DNA of 31,142 nt from Lingula anatina (taxonomy: Eukaryota; Brachiopoda; Lingulata; Lingulida; Lingulidae), in assembly GCF_001039355.2 (NCBI RefSeq), contig NW_019775577.1, positions 96,887 through 128,028 on the forward strand, written 5' to 3'. The notes under the pieces are model-generated. The model was not told the origin of the DNA, did not search any database, and saw only the letters and a list, made by a program, of their open reading frames with translations. This document shows, piece by piece, positions 1-11,078 of this stretch; the stretch's first letter is position 1, and each line of letters opens with the position of its first letter. The position numbers were made by a program, and so were the translations under genes.

Positions 1-811
1 TTGGCGTGTTGTGTTGAAAAAATGACTGTACTTATGGCAAAACGAACCCACAATTTCTAACTTCTGATTGAGCAATAAATAACAGTTAAAATGCACCAGA
101 ATGCGGTATTATACATACAGTTTTTTAAAATTTTCCACACCGTGGGAGGGGGACATCCACTCCCACACCCTCCCCCCTCGGGGACTTCGCCCCCTCGTGT
201 CCGCTTACTGCCCCCCTGGCATTTTGCTCAGGCTACGGCCCTGGTGGTATAAAAGCAACGGGGATTATCCGAGATACATGTAGCCTAAAACGAGGCTGTG
301 TGCCATGCATGGCGTTATACGGAACTTTAAAACGTATTGGAATCAGCGGGGCAGAGGGAAAAGTTTTTTCCATTAGGGCCGTCTTAGAAAGCAAAACAAA
401 GTGATACGCAAAACAGTGAATTCGTAGCGGTTGAACAAAATGTAACCAAAAGCTGGTGGATATACTTCGTCTATAACTCTAGATTTATGTGGCACCGTAC
501 TCGTTAGTCTGCCATTATTTCTGACCCCACATTCCTCCAAATCCCGCGACTTCTCGCTTGGTCTCACAGTATCACGCGAGACTTTTAGTTAGGTAAATCT
601 CGAATGTTTTCTATTACAACAAACCTCTCATATGATTGAGGATATACCGGGTTGTGTGACCACCTGATGAACTGGCAGTATTAAAACAGACGTCGAAAAT
701 GATATTTCGTTTCACTGGGTAATTAAGTTTGAAAAGATTTTAATTAAAAATACAATATGAATTTTTAATTAAAGTATGTCGATTATGTTGAAAGAAAAGG
801 TTATTAATTAC
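1..811. other. Intron/flank with GC-rich patch, no gene recognised
   Basis: This stretch lies on the 3' side of the minus-strand exon at 812-1336 and is presumably the start of its first intron. I searched the minus strand for the next DEG/ENaC exon (a block ending in GLCY-like residues) and did not find it. Positions about 135-255 form an unusually C/G-rich patch with runs of C and G inside otherwise AT-rich DNA. It may be a piece of a dispersed repeat. The octamer TACATGTA occurs at 274-281. Confidence 0.4.
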
Positions 812-1336
812 CGACATGAATACGTCTTTCACTTGGAAACCATTCCGCATATGGAAGTCCGTCCAGTTGGTATGAGTGAAATCGTATCTTGTCCAATTAA
901 CTGCTGAAACATTCAAAACCTGATCGAAAAGGCTTCCAACTTCAGTCTCGTTATTGGCTTTCAAGCTACTGGCTTTAAATGGACTGTTGGTGCAAAGAGT
1001 TAACGTTGGAAACACCAGTGTATCATTCGGAATGATCTCAATATTGACTGTTGCTGGGTTGGACCGGTAATAATCAATTCTGTCTTTAAGGTGGTAAACC
1101 AGACCTCCAAATCCTGCCAAAACGAAGCAAAGCCAAACAGCGCGCCTTGCGTACGAATATCGCGGGTTAGCGGATTGTTTCAATCCCAGAATGCTGACTT
1201 CTGCTGCAAAGGTGGATAATTCGTTTTTGGCTGAAGTTTCTTCCTCATCTGCCTCCCCAGTAATGCTTCTACTGCTAACACCTTTGAGATCACTGTCTTT
1301 GACATGAAGAGTCGGATAAACAGTAGCAGGATTCAT
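812..1336 (-). CDS. DEG/ENaC sodium channel, first coding exon (gene A, partial)
   Basis: The exon encodes 175 residues and ends in phase 0 at a donor (TCG|GTAATT) at 811/810. Residues 43-53 carry the pre-TM1 block FAAEVSILGLK. TM1 spans about residues 66-84 (VWLCFVLAGFG...), followed by the hallmark NDTLVFPTLTLC at about 104-115 and several N-glycosylation sequons (NDT, NET, NVS, NWT). This is the N-terminus plus first transmembrane segment of a degenerin/epithelial sodium channel subunit, a trimeric cation channel of the plasma membrane. The exon closely matches exon 1 of the complete channel gene at 6397-6936, including the phase-0 donor after a D-[VI]-F-[ML] block. The acidic N-terminal tail (EADEEE) is peculiar to this copy. 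The remaining exons must lie beyond the left edge. The pre-TM1 HG motif reads LG. The ligand cannot be told from sequence; peptide- or acid-gated relatives are both possible. Confidence 0.88.
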
Positions 1337-3060
1337 TCTGTCTGCGAGGTGAAACTGTTAACATTGCTTGTGAAAATCTCTGAAAACTAACCTGACGCCT
1401 TATTCCTTCCCCGCACACATACACGCGGATGACTTTTTCGACAGTCAATTACCAAAACGAAAACCAAACAAAGATTAAATGGTGGTTCCGTATAAATATT
1501 TTGTAATTAGTCCGTGTCTTTTGGTTGAGATTAAGCGAACAAAATGTCTCTAGCCCTCCAAAGTGTTTGAAATGTGTCACTAATGTATTTGAACATTTGT
1601 GGGATCAATATCACAGCGCTTTTAGCGTCATCTTCTCTCGCCCACTCAACGAGCACATTGATGACAAGCTGTTTACTGAAATCAATAGAGATAGCATAAT
1701 ACCAGCACTTGTATATGCTTTAAACGTGTAAACTGGAGTTAATAACAGAATCAATATTTGTAATGTCATTCGTTTTGTGACTTCACCAGGAAATCTGGAA
1801 TCAGGGCTATGGTACATGTGATTTCTAGGGTTCTGAGGAGGGGCGATCCAGAGATATATTCTGACAGCCTTCCAAATCTTCTTTGTTGATCCATTCTCCA
1901 TTTTTTGACCTTCAAAAAAATTAGATACCCGTCAATATAAACTTGAAAATCTGACTGTCTTCAGGAAGACCTACATCTAGAAGACAGCCTCAATCCACCC
2001 CTGCTTAGCAACCCCCTATGGTTCAAACTCGCTATTTAGGACGAGAATCTTTTCACCCTAAATGTTGTCCTGGAAACTAATTTAACATACACACACGGGG
2101 ATTTAATCATTTGGTTGTGCAATACAATTCGTGCAATTCGTATTTAGAGAAAATAACAAGAAAATACAAGTGGATAAAATTTTGACAGATTTTATTCCTT
2201 CTTTCACAACCTTTAATAGCTTACCATTACTTCTGTTGCACTCCTCTCCAAGTGCCGTGGAATTTAGCTTATATATTATATATTCGAAGATAAAATGGCC
2301 GAATAACTTTTCAAATGTTATCTGATTTTGTCGGATGTTTTGATTTTATTTATTCATGAATAATACTTCAGATCAAAAGCTTTACAATTTTAGGAAAAAA
2401 AATCAATCATGACTTTCTAAATCCCACACAGAAGCGACAGAGCTGATAACGTGTCGAGAGTACTCGGTACATGAAATCGTAAGAAAAACATGTTTAAGTT
2501 GTGATAAAAGAGCTTTTGGACTCTACCATTCACCAAATTAATGAAAAATTTTTGAAATTAACTACATTACTTTATTACTTTATACCATAAATGAATGCTA
2601 ACAACATCGTCTAATAAACATAATCTACAGCTTATCTGTAATCACAGAAACACACCTGAACCTGTGCCACGTTCCATTTAATTTGATTTGTTTTTTTTTC
2701 TTTAAATAAATAAACGTTAAGTAAACACAATACTGACATGCTTAATTAAATTAACGATGCCACATGGCACGCTAAACGATGACGTGGTGCTATTTTGAAC
2801 ACTGTACATGTATATACAATATTACTTTACAACAGATGCTGAAGATGTGACAATGAGTAAATATTAATAATAATAATATTGTATATTGTGCGGAATAATA
2901 GGTATAAGGTTACTGGTTTTATCATTTGCAATATAATGAAATCACTTTATGACAAATACACGTGGTATACACGAATATAAAATAAAATAATAATTAAAAT
3001 TTCGATCATGCGTTAAAATAAGTTCCCACAAATTCCCTAAATACTTGGCCATCTGTATCC
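1337..3060. other. Intergenic, 5' flank of gene A; nothing recognised
   Basis: The first few hundred bases should hold the promoter and 5' UTR of the minus-strand channel exon ending at 1336, but I see no clear TATA box. The open frame at 1611-1901 on the minus strand has no motif and no splice signals I can support. From about 2340 the DNA is very AT-rich, with an (AAT)n tract near 2862-2879. Confidence 0.4.
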
Positions 3061-3270
3061 CTTTTTCACGCCAGAAATCTTTGACAAACATAACCCACAA
3101 CAGAAATCAACTGTCTCCACCAACGTCGTCAAAGTGCTACCCAGAACGAGGCCATATTAACTTTCGACTTCGCAGTTAACTTGACTGTACTTCTTTACTT
3201 TATAGTTAATCAGCGATTTCTCACCACATTTTACATGTGGTGGAGAGGGGGGAGATTCTTGAAATGAAAT
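3061..3270 (-). pseudogene. Relic of DEG/ENaC 3' exons (internally deleted)
   Basis: Reading the minus strand, 3270-3172 matches exon 5 of gene B: a ttcaag acceptor-like site, then N-L-P-P, then after a frameshift HVKCGEKS..KKYS..NCE, against HGKCGEKT..RKYS..NCE in gene B. A few bases later, 3153-3061 matches the second transmembrane segment and C-terminus in gene B exon 6: GLVLGSTLTTLVE, then a GLCLSKISGVKK tail against GLCISNLLGVKK. Everything between these pieces (most of exon 6 and intron 5) is missing. The exon 5 part cannot be read in one frame (an in-frame TAA follows N-L-P-P-L-H-H-M), and the tail runs past the gene B stop position. This is a dead third copy between genes A and B, evidence of past tandem duplication of the cluster. 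Divergence is clearly higher than in the intact exons. Confidence 0.8.
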
Positions 3271-3518
3271 ATTTGGTGTTGATAATAATCCTTGGTTATC
3301 TACAGAATGCAGTCAGGAGTTAAATGTTTCACAAGTAAAAGAAGCCACCCTGGATATTAGATGATAAGGAACAGGGAGTCGATACACAATATGGAATGTC
3401 CTTTAGTGCCTCTATTTCAGTTTTTCGCACAAACTACCTCGTTCATACTCTCTTTCGATCTTTCAGGCGTACTTGTAATCCTTATCCTTGTCAAATGCAT
3501 CAAATATATATCGTGCGC

Positions 3519-3524
3519 TTTATT
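3519..3524 (-). terminator. AATAAA poly(A) signal overlapping the gene B stop codon
   Basis: On the minus strand the final codons read AAA AAG TAATAAA. The TAA stop (3525-3523) and a canonical AATAAA (3524-3519) share bases. If used, the 3' UTR would be only some 15-30 nt. A downstream signal could be used instead, so this is a sequence observation, not proof. Confidence 0.45.
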
Positions 3525-6040
3525 ACTTTTTCACACCGAGAAGGTTTGAAATGCACAACCCGAAAAAGAAATCAAATATTTCCACCAGAGTCATCAGTGT
3601 GCTTCCCAGAACGAGGCCTAGGGCGCCACCAATGTCTGCCATTAACGCCAACGCACTGTAAGCTTCCTGTTGTTCAAGTTCCTCGTACGTCATATCTGCG
3701 TAGAAGATTTTCGTGGCGACAATGTCTTTCTCCACCTCTTCCTTTGTGATGTTCAAAAGATGCTGTAAGAGCTGCATTGACGAATTTGCTATAAATGAAC
3801 TGGAAAGAGTGTATTCGAATCTGTAACTCTCACATTCTACACTGCAGTCACACTGGCGGATAAACCGTGTCTTCTGCCTCGTGAGATTGAAGACACATTG
3901 GAATACGTCTTGAGGGGAACACTCTCTGTAACCCGGGACATGTGGGTAGTAAACTAAACGACAACCGCACCGCCTCATGGTGAGGTTATGGCTGAAATGA
4001 ACACGTGGATATGATTATCTGTGTATCCTTGTATGTGTACTGCATGCATACTGCAGTAGTTGGTGTATGGAAAGACGCGTAGTGTACGGAAAACTGAAAG
4101 ACGGAGAAAAAAGTGAAGCGCGGGAAAATAAAGTTTGAAGGAAAAGATGGATGCATTTATCTGAAAAGAACGAACGACAGAAAAATGAGTAAAAAAAGAA
4201 ATTTGAACATAGTTAAACAAGCAAACAGTGCGACTGAAATATGAGCAGCGACGTTATATGTATTGTATATACGTGCACAACAGTTGTCTGTCTCGTACTA
4301 TATATTTAGCCTCCCTTCCATACCAGTACAGCTGAACGTATACGTACAAGCATTCCGCCTCGCAGTTGAGTTTACTGTACTTTCTAAAGTAAGCCAATGT
4401 TTTCTCACCACATTTGCCATGCGGAGGTGGAAGGTTCTTCAACTGAAATTTTATTTATCGGCGATATATTACATGCTTAGGAATGAAATATTATCAGACA
4501 ATAAATTATATATGCTTGAAATAAGGGATTTAAGTGGAAGTTTTAAAATTCAGCACAGTTCAGTTAATAGTTTCACTAATTTAAAAAAGAATTTTCTGTA
4601 TTATTTTACTGTACCTCATAATGGTGTATCTTGGTTCAATGGCAACCGCTTTCTTCTCATTAAACATTGAATCATCTTATGAGAACGAAGTGACAAATTG
4701 TTAAACTTATTCCTAGAAAAACACCCGAGGGAATTTTTGACTATGCGAATTGTTGGGGATATTTAACATCAGCACGCCCCAAAAATCCCGGAATCGAGCT
4801 ATCTGACTACCAGTAATCTGCACAGCAATATCTATTGAAAACAATTCACCAAATGTTAATTTCAGCTAGTCGGACAACAGCAGTTTGGCCAAGTCACTTT
4901 TTCTCTTAAATGAAAGCTATTTTTCCATATTTCTATACCTACATGTTTAAGTTTGATGACTACGTTCGTACAACCAGGTGGTAACAATACACCAAGATCC
5001 ATGGCGGGGTGGTCTTCAGGATCATGGAGAAGAATCTGGTAACAATTAGATATCATAACGTTGTGTAAAATAATGTACATATTAGGCCGATATAGGCATA
5101 TATATTATTTTTGTATTTATTATTGTATTTTATATATATTTGTATATTATATTATTATTATTATATATTTTTGTATAGGTATATATTTTATCTATACAAT
5201 TATTATTGTAATTTTTGCTCTGGCATGTACTAATGACACTGTACAGTTGTTTGGAATACCGATACAGTGAGTGGACCTACAAATATGTATTTTAATAGAA
5301 AATTGAAACTGTTTTTACAATGCAAAAGGCAAATAAAGATGTTATATTATGTTAGATATGGCTTATCCAGAGTCTAATTACACACACCATTATATAACCA
5401 TTAATATTATTTTAGATCAACAAAAATCAACACACTGCTACACAGAACGTTAGTCAATGGTATTACCGATAAGCCGGCTTCGTAGGAGGCTGTTAGATAT
5501 TCTCTTTGACGTGATAAAAACACACCAAGTAGTCCCATATCTTTCCCCTGTAAATCCACTTGTAGATGGTTGTCTAAGTTGTTTGGATATATACATATAT
5601 ATTGAGAATTTATCTTCCCAGTGAAAAATAGAACGTTAAACGTGAAAATAATCAATAAATATCAATAAGAATGATTTACAAGCCAACAATTTTTATTTTT
5701 ATTTTTTTGTAGAAATTTAAAAATAAAAGATAAAAAAATTGATATTTTTTTTGTCTGAAAGATACACGTGATTTGATTTGTTCAACTGATCTGCCATTTT
5801 CTCTTTTTACAGAATAAAAAGCGTGTCTTAACAAGGTTGGATATTACCTGAGTTGATCTGATAACATAAACCAAGACTGGTGAATACAGGCCTGATGTCA
5901 GCTAAGCGGACATCTTTTAGTTTCCATTTCACCTGGAAAAAAGTCAAAGCATGTCATACGTATATATTTTAACTATACTATCACGGGTTTTAGTCTCTCA
6001 TAACTCTTACTAGGGTGGGTTTTATTTTATAAAAAAAAAC

Positions 6041-6082
<42 letters not shown>

Positions 6083-6936
6083 ACATGACTGTGTATGTTT
6101 AAGAGATTATTAACCAGTAATTATCCCTCAGTTATATATCTGTAGTACCTGGGATTTGTTTTGTGATTCAATTGCCACGATATTTTAGTTGTTTTTAGGC
6201 GTGTTCATTCAGTTTTGATTTTTTAAACAAAGCTACAACGGAAAATTTCTCATAAAAATTACCAACTTTTCTGTAGTTATTTACTAGTGAAAAAAAATTA
6301 TTCCCGCTATCCTTCCGAGCATGTTTCTTTTTTTATCTGTAAGGAAATTAGGCTTCCAAGCAAATGCACTCTACTGTTATGAAAAATAAAACTTACGTCT
6401 AAAAAGATGTCACGTTTGCCATACCCATTGCTAATCATAAATTCAGTCCAGTTAATACGTCCCAAATTGTAGGAAGATAAATCTTGCGGGTCCTCGAAAG
6501 TGCCAAAATATTTTCCTATATAACTCTCGTTATTGGCAACTAAACTGCTCATCTTCAGAGGACTGTTGATACAAATGGTTATCGCGGGAAAAACCAATGT
6601 ATCGTTTGCCACAACATCTATCTTCACTGTTACAGGGTTGCTTAGAAAGTAAGCAATCCTGTGCCAAAGATGGTAAAGCAAGAATCCAAACCCTGCCAAG
6701 ACGAAACACAGCCATAGCGTTCGTCTGAAATGGGAATATTTGGGGTTGACGGACTGTTTTAATCCTAGAATACTGACTTCGTTTGCAAAATTTGTCATTT
6801 CTATTTGCACCGTAGTTTCTTGTAAGGTTTCGTCATAACCGGTACGGTAGCTTTTGCAATTGAGTTCACCTGCCCTGTTGAACGCCTTTTCTGAGGGATG
6901 TACGCCAACCGAATTCATATTCGTAAACTTTGGCAA
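3523..6936 (-). CDS. DEG/ENaC sodium channel, complete six-exon gene (gene B)
   Basis: Exons on the minus strand are 6936-6397, 5932-5848, 5573-5467, 5035-4943, 4442-4348 and 3991-3523. All junctions are GT-AG and in phase, giving 1386 nt and 462 residues, a normal length for this family of trimeric plasma-membrane cation channels. In order: cytoplasmic tail with SILGL (55-59); TM1 about 73-92; FPAITIC (116-122); GLCYQIN (201-207); HDPEDHP; LPPPHGKC; the post-finger cysteine block RRCGCR (313-318) and CDCSVEC; then TM2 GLVLGSTLMTLVE (432-444) with a very short tail. The start could instead be the second ATG at 6918, which aligns with the gene A start (both ATGAAT). Oddities: valines 181 and 188 sit where the family has a Cys pair, the pre-TM1 HG is LG, and the filter tripeptide reads GST. 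It belongs to a local tandem with gene A and the relic at 3061-3270. Gating ligand unknown. Confidence 0.92.
6043..6081. repeat. (ATT)n microsatellite in intron 1 of gene B
   Basis: About 13 ATT units lie between exons 1 and 2 of the complete channel gene. It is a simple repeat with no visible coding role. Confidence 0.9.
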
Positions 6937-7619
6937 TAGCTCAGTATGTCTTGTAAGTGAAGTGCTGTGTTAAAACTACTTCGGTGTTCTCCGGTATTCT
7001 TGCTTCACCGATAAAAATAGATATATATTTTAATCTGAAAAGGCGACACAATGTCGGAGTCGACAAACTTGCTTTTTTCCCTTCTCGACTAAGTAAGATT
7101 TAGTCTGCCCAGATTCTGCAAAGATAACAGCTCGTTCGTTTGTTTGGTGGAAAGGACTTTTAAGCAGGAAATGGTCTTATAATATTGCTATGTCCCTATG
7201 AAGAATGGTCGATACGTAGGACGATACCCCAGCATCACTTATTATATTGCCTGAACAGTATCTTATAATTAATGTTTTGGGACTTCCAATGAATTTTCAA
7301 GATAAATATAAAGCTTTGGTGGAGTTGGAATTCCAATAACGATTCTGTATTTCGGTTCTGTTATACGTGGAGTTGGTGAAGCTTTTCCCATAGATGGCTA
7401 TTTGATTTCCACAACATAAACCGCTCTTGTATTCCATTAGTGTTATACCTTCTTTGTATAGCACAAATAACTGATTTTTGACACAATCGATAGTATCCAT
7501 TAGTTAGAAAAAGTTCAACAACAATTAATGGACATAATTGGTCACCGACATCAGTATTACATTTCGAGTGTGAATACGGCTATTCATTGTTTGTTTTTCC
7601 CAGCCCCTCGAACATCATC
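6937..7619. other. 5' flank of gene B; no gene recognised
   Basis: This should contain the promoter of the minus-strand channel gene. An AT stretch (atatatatttt near 7021-7030) is TATA-like but ill-placed to assign. A minus-strand open frame at 7297-7500 shows no family motif and no paired splice sites. Confidence 0.35.
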
Positions 7620-7874
7620 CCTAAGCCTGGGTTCCCATAACTAGATCGAACCATCTGGATCGGTCTAACTCCCTGGGGAGTCTCACTAAATTGCTATCAA
7701 CTTACCGGCTTAAAGGTCTGTCACGCCTACAGAATCAGCTAGGGGGTAGAGTCAATTGCCCTCTAACAGCTTTACTAGGCTTGACAGACATTTAAGCCGG
7801 TTGAGTTGATAGCAATTTAGTGAGACTCCTTAGGGAGATGGATCGATCAAAATATCTGTGGGAATGGTCCCTAA
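7620..7874. mobile_element. Foldback MITE-like element 1
   Basis: A near-palindrome of about 255 bp. The left arm contains GTCTCACTAAATTGCTATCA followed by ACCGGCTTAAAGGTCTGTCA. The right arm carries the reverse complement of the same blocks (TGACAGACATTTAAGCCGGT, then TGATAGCAATTTAGTGAGAC). Both outer ends show a CATTCCCA/GTTCCCAT-like block. No open reading frame fits a transposase, so this is a non-autonomous inverted-repeat element. End coordinates are approximate because the termini have diverged. Confidence 0.75.
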
Positions 7875-7917
7875 ACCATCGTCGCCAATATGAGTCGGTC
7901 TTCCAGGAGGGCAGACT

Positions 7918-8148
7918 CTAGGACCGCATTCCCATACCTAGATCGATCTTGCAGGATCGACCCATCTCCAAGAGGATTCTCGCTAAATCCCATTCTAATG
8001 TAGCGGCTTAGATGTCTGGAGCGCCAACTGAAGCTGCTTAACGATAGTTAACCCCCAAGCAGCTTCAGCAGGCGTGTCAGACATCAGGGCCGCCGCCAAG
8101 TTGGGTATATCTACGTAGACTTCAGGTGTCTTTGGGAATGTGGCCTAA
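7918..8148. mobile_element. Foldback MITE-like element 2
   Basis: The left end CTAGGACCGCATTCCCATAC and the right end GGGAATGTGGCCTAA are imperfect inverted repeats. Internal arms TGAAGCTGCTTAACG and AAGCAGCTTCA fold together around AACGATAGTTAAC. It shares the GATTCTCGCTAA internal block with the other elements in this window and sits directly beside element 1. It has no coding capacity. Confidence 0.75.
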
Positions 8149-8723
8149 CATGGTTCGTTTGACGTCGCTTTGCTACAGGTATTGCTGTTGTCCTGTATTG
8201 TGTGCTGTAATTAACTGCTTAAGTTAGGACTGCAGGTTGGATATTTTATTTTAAGTTAAAGGCCTTAGCTTTTTTTTTTTTTTGCATTTATTTAATGTGT
8301 CTTAAAAACATATAATTATGCTTGAAACACAGCTCCGAGTTCATTGTGTGACGTAATATTGGAAATTTTGGTGCAAAACATAATCCCGTTTCAATATTTT
8401 CAGGTGAAATCGTGCATGAATTTGAAATAGGATAAGGATACTACTAGTAGTCACTTAATGTCCAATAACAAGACTCAAATTCAGATTCAATGCTTCATTC
8501 TCGGAAGCCATGTACAGAATGTATCGTCTAAGGGCAAGAAGATACAGAAAAAAGAAAGGCCCAGATAAACGATTATTAAATACCCAGTTAACATCCATTA
8601 TATCCATGCAATGAGAAAGTCTGTATTTACAAAACATAAGACATCGATCCGCTACTGCGAGATCAAAATATCCAAAACGCTCAACGACACGTGTAGCCAA
8701 TCACAGATCAGAGCTGCCCGTCA
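8149..8723. other. 3' flank of gene C; nothing recognised
   Basis: AT-rich DNA with a T run (about 8271-8283). The minus-strand open frame reaching 8455 only continues past the gene C stop in another frame and is probably a shadow of the 3' UTR. Confidence 0.35.
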
Positions 8724-10941
8724 CTATGGTGACTGTATATCTGGCGGAAACAAGTTCCTAAAGATTGCCGCAAAGACATTTTCATTGAGATATGACAGGC
8801 GGTTTCCGCTGCTCGGGTCTGGCACCACATTGGGATAAAAAGTGAATAAAGACGGCAAGGCATCCCGAACCAGACCTTGGTAGAAAAGAATAGTCCCGTT
8901 CACCAGGGGCGTGTTCTCCGGGGGACCTGAAAAGACACGTGACTTATTAAAGGGATAACTTATTTAAGGGATAACAGCTCTTCGTATGAGATCCATATTT
9001 CACAATAAACACTTTGCAAAAGACACTTGACATATCAAACAATGAAAAGGCTGCATCATGATGACTGTGCTATGAGTGACTATCGAAACTTTCTGTAATA
9101 ATAGTAATTCATTTAATAATACATATAATAATAATAATAATTATTATTATTTTTATTATTATTATTATTATTGATTCCTTTTTGTGATACAGTCTTGTGT
9201 TTCATTAAATTCTACGCACAATAAACATCTTGTGTAATTATCATAAAATGCAAAAAACCTTCAAATTATACCTGGAGATAAACTGATTAAAAAAAACTTG
9301 CAGTAGCGCCTGATATGCATGACATACCAAGCAGTGAAGAGATTGCATTTAAATTCCTAATAAAGATAACCAAAAAGTGCATTACATGGCGGCAGTGGAC
9401 TAATTCTCGATAGCATATCGCAAATTGCTAAGGTCGGCAAAGTTTTCATAATACCGCCTCTGTGACAACCGTATCCTTTTCATGCCATTTTTCCACACCG
9501 AATAAGAATTCCGTGGTCCGCAACGAAATTCATAAACCCCAGGGTTCTTAGTTTAATATTGATAAATTCGTTAAGTTACTGAACTGATTCTTATTTATTC
9601 TCAGTCAGTTCTTGCAATTCTTGAGAGATCGTGAAATCGACACAAAAGTTTCGAACCAGTCTACGATTTATCACCAGTTGATGTTCATATTCCTGTTCTA
9701 GGGCCAGTACTATAGCTGCCCTATGTTCAACATCCATTTTTGAAGTGGAGCCCAAACAGGGTCAAGATTTTTACCAGAATATATGCAAAATTCCACACTT
9801 TCTTAAATTTATCAATTTCTGGCGGTTCGTAGAATTTGTAGTCTGTGTAGAATAGGGACATTACAGTGACGTAGTTTAGTCATGTTATCCAAATAAATGA
9901 ACACATTTTAAAAATACCACATTCAAGAGGTCATAAACGCTTTCACTATAAAAACTGAATTGTCCTCAAAAAACGTGGTTTCTTGGATCTTAGGAACAAT
10001 AATAGCTGTGGTATCATCATCATCGAGCTCAAAACCCTCCATTTTTATATTTCTTGTATTTGCTAAGTCTACGGTGTGATCTTTACGAAATGAATTATGC
10101 TTTTCCATTACATTTCAACCCCGGATTTTTAAACATCTAACCTCTATTCTGTTATATGCAATGGTGGCGGGTAAACGTGGTTGACTTTCTTGAACATACC
10201 AAAACTACTACCTAACTCCAGTAAACAAGAGTATAAATAACGGAGGATGTAATAAGATAACCTATTTCCCACAAAACTCACTTGTGTTGTATTCGGCGCA
10301 GCTACCAGCGTTGCAGTAATAGATGGGGGTAATGTCCACGTTAAAGCGATCATTGAAACTGCAAATCAGCCCGGTCACCGGCTGGAAGTTATAGCAAAAA
10401 CTGACGATCTTAGGTAAAAAAATTAATAATGAATAATCTGTTTGCAAGATGTTCTCGATGGTTATTACTAATACATGTGAAAACAAATATCCAATCATGT
10501 TCTCATTCTTATGACGATCTCAAAATTTCATTACGTTTTACTTTGCAAATAGCTTCTGTTGCATCTGATTTTAATTTAGATTTTACTTTCAGAATAATAG
10601 CACAGTACTTTGCAACTACATATCGATTCGAAGAAAAACCAAAGAATAAGAAATAAATTATGAAAAAAAAATCATAAATAAAATACTACAATTTACCGTC
10701 ATAAGGCTTGCAATGTCTGAGGAGATCCCCGGCATAAAGTTAGGGGGAGCTGCGCTGATTGTCGATGCAAAGCCAAGACAGTCCGTCACCCTAAGGTTAC
10801 AATCAGCGTTCGTTGTGCAGGTAGAACCAGTAACTAGAACATTTAGGAGAAGTACGTCATTAAACATATTAACCCATTTTGATGAAACACATTCTGTACA
10901 CGCGTTTTTTTTTTTTTTTTTTTTTTTGCAACGCCAATAAT

Positions 10942-10994
<53 letters not shown>

Positions 10995-11037
10995 TAGCTT
11001 AAAAGGTGTGAATAATAATAATAATAATAATAATAAT

Positions 11038-11078
<41 letters not shown>

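Noticed and set aside
1611-1901. 96-codon open frame (minus strand)
   Set aside because: No channel motif, no splice partner and AT-biased; it lies in the 5' flank of gene A.
7297-7500. Open frame with cysteines and sequons upstream of gene B (minus strand)
   Set aside because: I tested it as an upstream channel exon, but exon 1 of gene B already contains the whole N-terminus with TM1, and no matching donor was seen.
9923-10108. Acidic open frame in the gene C intron (minus strand)
   Set aside because: Gene C exons at 10282 and 8926 join in phase without it, and it has no clear acceptor or donor.
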